Below are positions 58,501 through 64,000 of a stretch of DNA of 64,000 nucleotides, in pieces. The notes beneath the pieces were generated by a model, which saw only the letters and a program-made list of their open reading frames with translations, was not told the origin of the DNA and did no database searches. Position 1 is the stretch's first letter. Every line of letters starts with the position of its first letter. Origin of the DNA: Mesocentrotus franciscanus (lineage: Eukaryota; Echinodermata; Echinoidea; Camarodonta; Strongylocentrotidae); the NCBI GenBank assembly GCA_037976565.1, contig CP137680.1, positions 13,503,804 to 13,567,803 on the forward strand, given 5' to 3'. Made by a program: the position numbers and the translations under genes.

Positions 58501-61500
58501 ACCATATTCATTTTTTTAGCCCAATAGACTGTAGTGTTATGAAAACCGTTAGGAAAACAGAAACTTTGGTTTAGATTTCCAATCATAAATATTTTGATAA
58601 TCAGACAGGCGATCGGCTTGTAAAAGTCATGGGGTTCCTGACTGACCTAAAGGTTTATAATTATCATTGCAGCATGAGCTAAATCCAGGATTTTGTTTCA
58701 GAATCTGAGACAAAGTTACCGGATCCCTTAAAGTCAGTTAAATTCTAATGCTATAGGGGTTAAACTTTGAAACAGATATCTGAAAATTATGTCGAAAAAC
58801 TGTCTTTGACATCATTCTTGGATGTTCTCTAGGTCTCTGTACTTAACCAAGTACATTGACTTAAGTTCTCAGTTCTCACTATTTAGTGGCTCAGACTCCC
58901 ACGCATTCAAACCTACAGAGGAACTTATATATACATTGTACATGTATATCTAGGGCAATTTTGCTTTATTTAATTCGCACGCACCATTCTTACAGGCGGC
59001 CATCTTGCAGCAGACAGCCGACTACATCTGTCGCATGGAGCAGGAGAAGACCCATCTCATGAGCCAGGTCTTGAACCTCAAGAGGGTCCTGGTCAAGTAC
59101 GAGAACAATGGAGGATGCGGCGACAGTGAACCAGAGTCCCCCATACCTCCGAAGAAGCGAAAGCGCTATGATAGCATGATGGATGAAGGTATTGGAAGTC
59201 CGGAGTCTTTTGACGACACCAGGAGTACAGCCTCTGTGCCCCTGGACTCGAAGAAGGTGTGTTTTCAAAAACTTGTTTTATTCTGCTTCTCTCGCTTATC
59301 CGTCTTTCTTTTTCTCTTTAGCTGTATTTCTTGAGACTGACTTTTGTAAATGTGATCATTGTCATGAGAAAGTTGAGATTTTCAGAAAGAGATTGTGTCT
59401 CTCTATCTCTTTTTTTTCTTTTCGTCTACTCTTTAATCCTATTTCTTGGACTTGAATCAGCCTTTTTGGATGTGAAACTGTTGATTTTATACCTTCTTGT
59501 ATAGCTTTGATGATTATTAAAAACACCCAAAATAATGCATAATTCATGTAAGTAATATATAAAACTTTGCACCATTTTTACAGGGAGCAACATTTTGGTT
59601 CTCACCTTAAAATTTTATTCTCACTCTACAAAGTGATAGAAAATTTGAAACAAAAAAAAGTTGCCATCAAAATTGCATTCGGGTCAGTCCATGAGGTTGA
59701 AGCAAAAAATATGACGATGTCCATGTAAAGTTGGTATGACATCTTCTACTACACATAGAAGATGAAATCATCTTTTGAAGATTTTTAATGCAATGAAATG
59801 AATACATATATAGTAGTGCCCTGCCAGAATCATTCCTGTTTCAGTTGCTTCTCTGTAAAAACTTTGCTTTTTATATGTTTCTTTTTTTACCGGCGTTACA
59901 TGGACATGACATTTATATTTTATATAACATTACATAATTTGGGGGACTATAATATTGATTAACCATGAAGCTAAAATACTTCTGAACATAGTTGGTTAAA
60001 CTTTTTATGCTAAACTCAATTTGAGCAAACATTTTTAAGGTTGCTAGGATATATAGTTTCACACTTCAGGGGGGTGTTTCACAAAGATCCTAAGTCGAAC
60101 TTAACTCTAAGTTGGACTTAAATATTATGGAGAGCCATTTGTAGCCTTAAAATAAAATACATTCAAAAGCAAAAATTTAAGCATTTTAGACTTTCCATAA
60201 ATTCCCCATCAAGAACATGAAATCTCCTTGGTAATAGAAAATATGAATGATTTGAATCAACATTTTATGTCTTTTAAAATAACTTTTACAAAATATTTTC
60301 AAAGATGCTAACAGCTTTCCATAATTGTTCAGTCCAACTTAGAGATAAGTTCAACTTAGGATCTTTGTGAAACACCCCCCTGGTATGTCCCCCAAATTAC
60401 CCTAACCCGATGGAATGACCCATTTGTGAACCCCCACCTACTAAGAATGAACGTACAGATTCTGGTAGGTTAAGATGTGTGAGAGAAAGGTCACTTGTGA
60501 CAAGCAGGGAACCCTGACTGATAAGAACAAACAGGAAGGCCTGTCACAACAAAGAGACTAAGAAAGTAGTCATCTGAACTCTACTTGACACCAATCATAC
60601 ACTCCCTGAATCTATCTATTTCTCCACTACCCCCTCGTTCTTTCTCTCCCTCTCTCCCTCCCTCCCCCTCTCTCTCTCTCTCTCTCTCTCATCCGCATTC
60701 CATTCACACTCTCTCTTCTAAATCAAACATCTCTTGGTGTGTGTTTCCACTTTCCAGAATGGCACAGAAATGAGGTATCTTTTGCCAAATACCATGATTA
60801 GGTATCAACCAGGAAATACCATGTGTTAAGATGTTGTGCACAATTTGCCAAAGTATCCCAAATTGAACAGGTCGATAAATGTCCACCAAAAACCTGGTGT
60901 ACTGTAATGAACCGTATTACCTGTAATCATACCAGTTTACCATTCTATCTTTGCTTTACCCATACATTAGACTAGAGTCCCTTAATTTGTGCAAGTTTTA
61001 CCCTACAATGTACTTGTTAGGTAAATCAACCTGCTTCAGTTACTTGAAAGGAAAAAAATGTCTGAGAAGTACACAAAATATGTGGACATTGTACGGTCTA
61101 AATAGGTATCGAAATAAAGATTGGAATGAAGAAAAATTGGCTTTTTAAATCTCAATTTGCCACTGATGCAAGAATTTTTTGCCTTCACAAATTTAACTTC
61201 TAACTGGAACCAGCCTGGTCCAAACATTTTGAACTAACCAGTTGTATGATTAACGCTAAATCTTGAGCAGTGGTATGGGAATCGTATTTTGAGAGAAAAT
61301 TGCCATGATTTCTTCTGGATTGATTATCCTGAAGTAGAATTTTTTAGTAGACTGGTTGTTTGAACCAGTGAAATAAAATGAAACGCACAAAAATTTACAG
61401 GGCATCATCTTCGATTAAAACCACAACTCCCATTTTCACATAGAAACCTGTGTTAAGCATTGTGTCCGGCCTACTTACCCGGATTTCCTTATCTTTCTGT

Positions 61501-62964
61501 GCTCCTTACTCAGCCACTATACATTTTCTACCAAAATTGTTTGGCACATGTCATTTATTTATAATCTTGAACATTCAGTGTAAGTTTCGTTGGATTCTGT
61601 GAGCATTTGTTTTCTATATTCACCAGAACTCAAGTTTATCTTTAATTTTGATATATTTTCAGGTAATGGAAGACAACCATCGAGAGATCATGGACCTGCG
61701 GGCCAAGCTTGACCGTGAGAGGCACTACCGTATGGTTGTCGAGGAGAGAAATCGATCGCTGGAGTCTCAGCTTTACCCAGAGAAACTCAAAGAGATCTCA
61801 AAGAAGGTGTGTGCAATGAAATCTCTTGATGGTCAATGAAAATCAAGAATCTTAGGCCCTTTGATATGTTTACAAGAAGAGTACCGGTATACAATTGGAT
61901 CTTTAGACTGTTTTCAGCCTTTTTTGTATGGATATGTATACCCGGAGAAACTCAAGAGGTTCCAAAGAAGGTGTGTGCAATGAAATATCTTGATAGTTAT
62001 GAAAATAAAAAATCTTTGATTTCTAGGTTCTTTGAAAATTTACGAGAATAATGTGTGATCCAGTCTTGAGACAGTTTTCAGCCATTTTTATCAGGATATG
62101 TGTCAACGTCTGCAATCAGGAGATAGTTTGAGTTGCCACATGAAAACCTCAATGACTAAAGAACCGTTCGTATTCCATAGAAAATATTACAGTAAGCAAA
62201 AGAATTTGTATGATACATCCACAGGCAACAGCAAGTGCATCACAGATTTGTGATTTCCGCCTTCTGTGGTTTTGGATATCAAGTATGTTCTTGGAATTGA
62301 CATGTCATGGCAGGATGTTCATGATAAATGTTAGCCAATAATCTTGACAAAATCCTCTTTTAAAGTAATATGCGTGTGCTTGTGCAGTTTGAAGTATTTC
62401 TTTTTTACAGAGTTCCTTTTGTCTTTCTCTTGTTTAAAGGTGAAACCAGAAGAAGTGCCTGTAGCAGTGAGTCATGCAGAAGACCTGAGAAGGCAAGAGG
62501 AGGCTGAGCTACAGCATCAGCAGCAGCAACAGATCCGCCTTCAAGAACAAAGGGTGAGGATGATGCAATACCCCTACGTCACCATGACGACCCCCGCCCC
62601 TATCACAACACCTGCCCCCATCATGACACCGACCACCTCGACGTCGCGGCAGAACTTGGAGACCATTTTCCAGGCCATCAGGCATTTGGAGGGTGAGAGG
62701 CCGACACCTGGTAACACTCCAGTCCAGACACCGTCCCACACCCCAACCCCGGATGATGAGGCACGGAAGGGGCGTGACGAGTGTGATGACATCTTGCGAA
62801 GAGCTGAGGAGAGATCTGTCATCCGTGAGACAGATTCGAGGTACAAGCCTGAGCGCATAGAGGAGAGGAAAGTGTCAGAGTACACAAAGGGACGGGGAAT
62901 CAAAATCGAACTTGTGCATCCGCTGGACAAGCTCACCGCCAGACCAAGCATAATCGTTTCATGA
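52242..62964 (+). CDS. TFAP4: transcription factor AP-4 (bHLH-leucine zipper), five coding exons
   Basis: Nuclear DNA-binding protein that forms homodimers on CAGCTG E-boxes. Joining 52242-52327, 58148-58301, 58996-59256, 61663-61806 and 62440-62964 gives 1170 nt, 389 residues plus stop. The basic region is about residues 41-55 (KRIRREIANSNERRR), helix-loop-helix 56-97 (MQSINAGFQSLK, GEKLSKAAILQQTADYI), the first zipper-like helix about 98-116, and the second, with LYPEKLKEI, about 175-212. A C-terminal TSTSRQNLETIFQAIRHLEG box matches vertebrate AP-4. The N-terminal KSEKDTIGG also resembles the vertebrate KTEKEVIGG. All introns are GT-AG; phases are 2,0,0,0. Vertebrate AP-4 is about 338 residues; the extra length is a Thr/Pro-rich segment and a charged C-terminus. 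Orthology is very secure. Confidence 0.95.
52602..53274 (+). promoter_or_regulatory. three CACGTG E-boxes in TFAP4 intron 1
   Basis: CACGTG at 52602-52607, 53027-53032 and 53269-53274. This is the canonical Myc/Max site. Human TFAP4 is known as a direct MYC target through CACGTG motifs in its first intron, so the same arrangement here may be an ancient regulatory input. Binding is inferred. Confidence 0.5.
57882..57925. repeat. 11-bp-stem hairpin in TFAP4 intron 1
   Basis: GGGGGATCCAC and GTGGATCCCCC are perfect inverted repeats around a 22-nt loop. They lie in a probable LINE-derived stretch about 220 bp before exon 2. Confidence 0.7.
58148..58301 (+). CDS. TFAP4: TFAP4 coding exon 2 (basic region, helix 1)
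   Basis: Encodes the last base of residue 29 to residue 80. EKRIRREIANSNERRR and MQSINAGFQSLK are almost identical to vertebrate AP-4; the loop reads LLPHNEGEKLSK. The basic-region Glu (residue 52) and following Arg residues needed for E-box contact are present. The donor is GTTTGT at 58302. Confidence 0.96.
58302..58995 (+). other. TFAP4 intron 2
   Basis: 694 bp, GT...ACAG, phase 0, nothing notable. Confidence 0.9.
58996..59256 (+). CDS. TFAP4: TFAP4 coding exon 3 (helix 2, zipper 1, acidic/Pro segment)
   Basis: Residues 81-167. AAILQQTADYICRMEQEKTHL completes the HLH and opens the first zipper-like helix. PPKKRKRYDSMMDEGIGSP contains a likely nuclear localisation signal (KKRKR) and the DEGIGSP motif shared with vertebrate AP-4. 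The donor is GTGTGT at 59257. Confidence 0.96.
59257..61662 (+). other. TFAP4 intron 3
   Basis: 2406 bp, GT...TTTTCAG, phase 0. Contains the MITE at 60069-60380 and a CT-dinucleotide run at about 60663-60690. Confidence 0.9.
60069..60380. mobile_element. 312-bp palindromic MITE, GGGGTGTTTCACAAAGA family, copy 2
   Basis: GGGGGGTGTTTCACAAAGATCCTAAG is mirrored by CTTAGGATCTTTGTGAAACACCCCCC. Same family as 44719-45015. It lies in intron 3, well away from the splice sites. Confidence 0.88.
61663..61806 (+). CDS. TFAP4: TFAP4 coding exon 4 (second zipper)
   Basis: Residues 168-215. Heptad-like hydrophobics in REIMDLRAKLDRERHYRMV and SLESQLYPEKLKE match the vertebrate second leucine zipper; the SLE(S/A)xxYPEKLK phrase is diagnostic. 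The donor is GTGTGT at 61807. Confidence 0.96.
61807..62439 (+). other. TFAP4 intron 4
   Basis: 633 bp, GT...TTTAAAG, phase 0. Contains a tandem copy of the exon-4 end (61939-62103). Confidence 0.9.
61939..62103 (+). repeat. tandem duplication of the exon-4 3' end and donor site
   Basis: The stretch from TACCCAGAGAAACTCAAAG at 61774 through the intron to about 61938 is repeated here, offset 164-165 bp. The copy keeps CCAAAGAAG|GTGTGTGCAATGAAAT (donor at 61971) but has a one-base deletion in the coding part. It lacks the rest of exon 4 and any acceptor. Confidence 0.85.
62440..62964 (+). CDS. TFAP4: TFAP4 coding exon 5 (C-terminus)
   Basis: Residues 216-389, stop TGA at 62962-62964. It begins VKPEEVPVAVSHAEDL, then a Gln-rich coiled segment (ELQHQQQQQIRLQEQ), Thr/Pro repeats (TTPAPITTPAPIMTP), the conserved TSTSRQNLETIFQAIRHLEG, a Pro/Thr linker and a charged tail ending TARPSIIVS. 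Gln-rich and Pro-rich stretches are also found in vertebrate AP-4. Confidence 0.95.
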   Translation: MKPEEVPVAVSHAEDLRRQEEAELQHQQQQQIRLQEQRVRMMQYPYVTMTTPAPITTPAPIMTPTTSTSRQNLETIFQAIRHLEGERPTPGNTPVQTPSHTPTPDDEARKGRDECDDILRRAEERSVIRETDSRYKPERIEERKVSEYTKGRGIKIELVHPLDKLTARPSIIVS

Positions 62965-64000
62965 GGTCTGTTCTGTTATCGCTTCTGTACCATATTACCT
63001 AAAAAAAAAATATTAAAAAAAAGAGAGAGGACTGTACAATACTAGGAAATACCTTGATTATTTTGTCACTGACATATATTTATTCAGTAGCTTATGACAC
63101 TCTCCATATCGAAACCTTCAAGTAGTACACGTATGTAGTTACCTGTAGCATAGTTATGTAGAGACAACCGGTCTGAAAAACTTTTTTTTTTTAAATTTGC
63201 CTAAGAGGTTTAGAAAAGTCGCTTTTGAAATAGAGAAACATCCTAATGAAATACTATTAGGAGCATGTGATAGTGTGACTCAATGAAGAACTCTAGAAAA
63301 AAACATCTCATTAACAAACTTTAAAAGAAATTGTAAATCTGAGAGTAAAGCCCAGTAGCAGGCTTGGCTGGCTTTGGATAGGATATCCTGCCAGTACAGG
63401 AAACAGGAGGAAGTCTGGCATCCGGTGGGAAGTGGCTCTTGTTGGTTTCAGTTTCTGAATTCTTAACTGAAAGACCACGAGGAGGAGGGGAATTCCCAGA
63501 TACCGGATTGGCAGCTGGGGCCGCCTCCTACCGCTCCTCCAACAGGAAGTAAAGGTCTTATCAGATAAGGGCCTAATTGATATAATGGGATATTAATGAT
63601 TACTTGTGGTTCATCGATTCCATCCTTAAACTTACTCGAGGCCAAGTCTGGGCACAAAGTGTCTCTCTTCTCCGTCAAATAATTTGAATTTGAAAGAATT
63701 CTTATATGCTATATATTTTTTTTTGATGTGCCAAATTTTACCTTCAGTGTTAAAATAAGTTGAATTTGTACTGGGTCTTTTTAATTATCAAAAACAGTGC
63801 AGAACATGTAGCTTCTTTTCTTAACAGAAATCTGCAAAATATAGTATTTTGTCTTTTATTTCCCTTTTGCAAGGTTTTGCTATTTCATCTGTCAGAGCCA
63901 GTAAGGTGTTAACTTCTCTACCTCGAGAGAGATATAACGCTCTTCTGGCTTTGAACAGACAGTATGTAAAATGGGAACAGATGCTGTGAAGCAGAATTAA
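62965..64000 (+). other. TFAP4 3' UTR and/or downstream DNA
   Basis: No AATAAA is visible. An ATTAAA near 63013 is probably too close to the stop to be the main poly(A) signal, so the transcript may extend beyond the window. A motif-dense stretch at 63350-63570 is listed separately. Confidence 0.5.
63400..63570. promoter_or_regulatory. dense transcription-factor motif cluster downstream of TFAP4
   Basis: GGGGAATTCCC (63487-63497) is a palindromic kappaB-type site. AGGAAGT occurs twice (near 63409 and 63544), a core ETS site. CAGCTG is at about 63512. TTATCAGATAA (63558-63568) is a back-to-back GATA pair. The region is GC-richer than its flanks. This could be an enhancer or simply part of the 3' UTR. 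Confidence 0.35.

Overview
This is a eukaryotic genomic window, AT-rich (roughly 35-40% GC by eye), intron-containing and very dense in transposable elements. It has two assembly gaps (23 N at 638-660 and 500 N at 16930-17429). The transposon repertoire (a CR1/L2-group LINE starting with a 2A-like peptide and a PHD-like finger, an L1/Tx1-like LINE, tRNA-derived SINEs, Helitrons, hAT-like and TTAA-flanked MITEs) together with a TFAP4 gene that is clearly orthologous to, but diverged from, the vertebrate one suggests a marine invertebrate deuterostome, most likely an echinoderm. The species assignment is inference.

Only one host gene is certain: TFAP4 (AP-4, bHLH-leucine-zipper transcription factor) on the + strand. 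Its five coding exons run from 52242 to 62964, all junctions are GT-AG, the phases match and the product is 389 residues. Its upstream region and first intron carry a tight cluster of CAGCTG motifs (the AP-4 type E-box) and three CACGTG E-boxes. A second, tentative gene start is a 73-bp exon at 8890-8962 that encodes only a signal peptide and ends in a phase-1 GTAAGG donor. A TATA-like start region near 32864 is a weak third candidate.

Layout: 1-9 kb holds a Helitron (668-4043) broken by a hAT-like element, a foldback structure (5637-7125) broken by a 1-kb TIR transposon, a SINE broken by a hAT MITE, and the signal-peptide exon. 9.7-12.5 kb is a decayed L1/Tx1-like LINE (minus strand) split by two MITEs. 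13.6-14.7 kb is the 3' end of a CR1-like LINE. 17.4-21.2 kb is a locally repeated block with a 1.36-kb long-TIR transposon (8-bp target duplication) that itself holds a hAT MITE. 22.2-23.9 kb is a second Helitron copy. 26.0-26.8 kb is a 29-bp minisatellite with a MITE inserted. 28.0-31.4 kb is the 2A-bearing LINE. 36.1-38.1 kb is a minus-strand CR1-like LINE ending in (GATAA)n. 38.45-39.94 kb is a hAT-like element filled with GGGGCACTTAT-type repeats. 40-51 kb is mainly tandem duplications, MITEs, SINE pieces and long TAG-type microsatellites. 51-64 kb is TFAP4.

For many nested insertions a target-site duplication or an intact paralogous copy shows the pre-insertion sequence, so the order of events can be read directly. 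No viral genes, CRISPR arrays or prokaryotic operons were seen.
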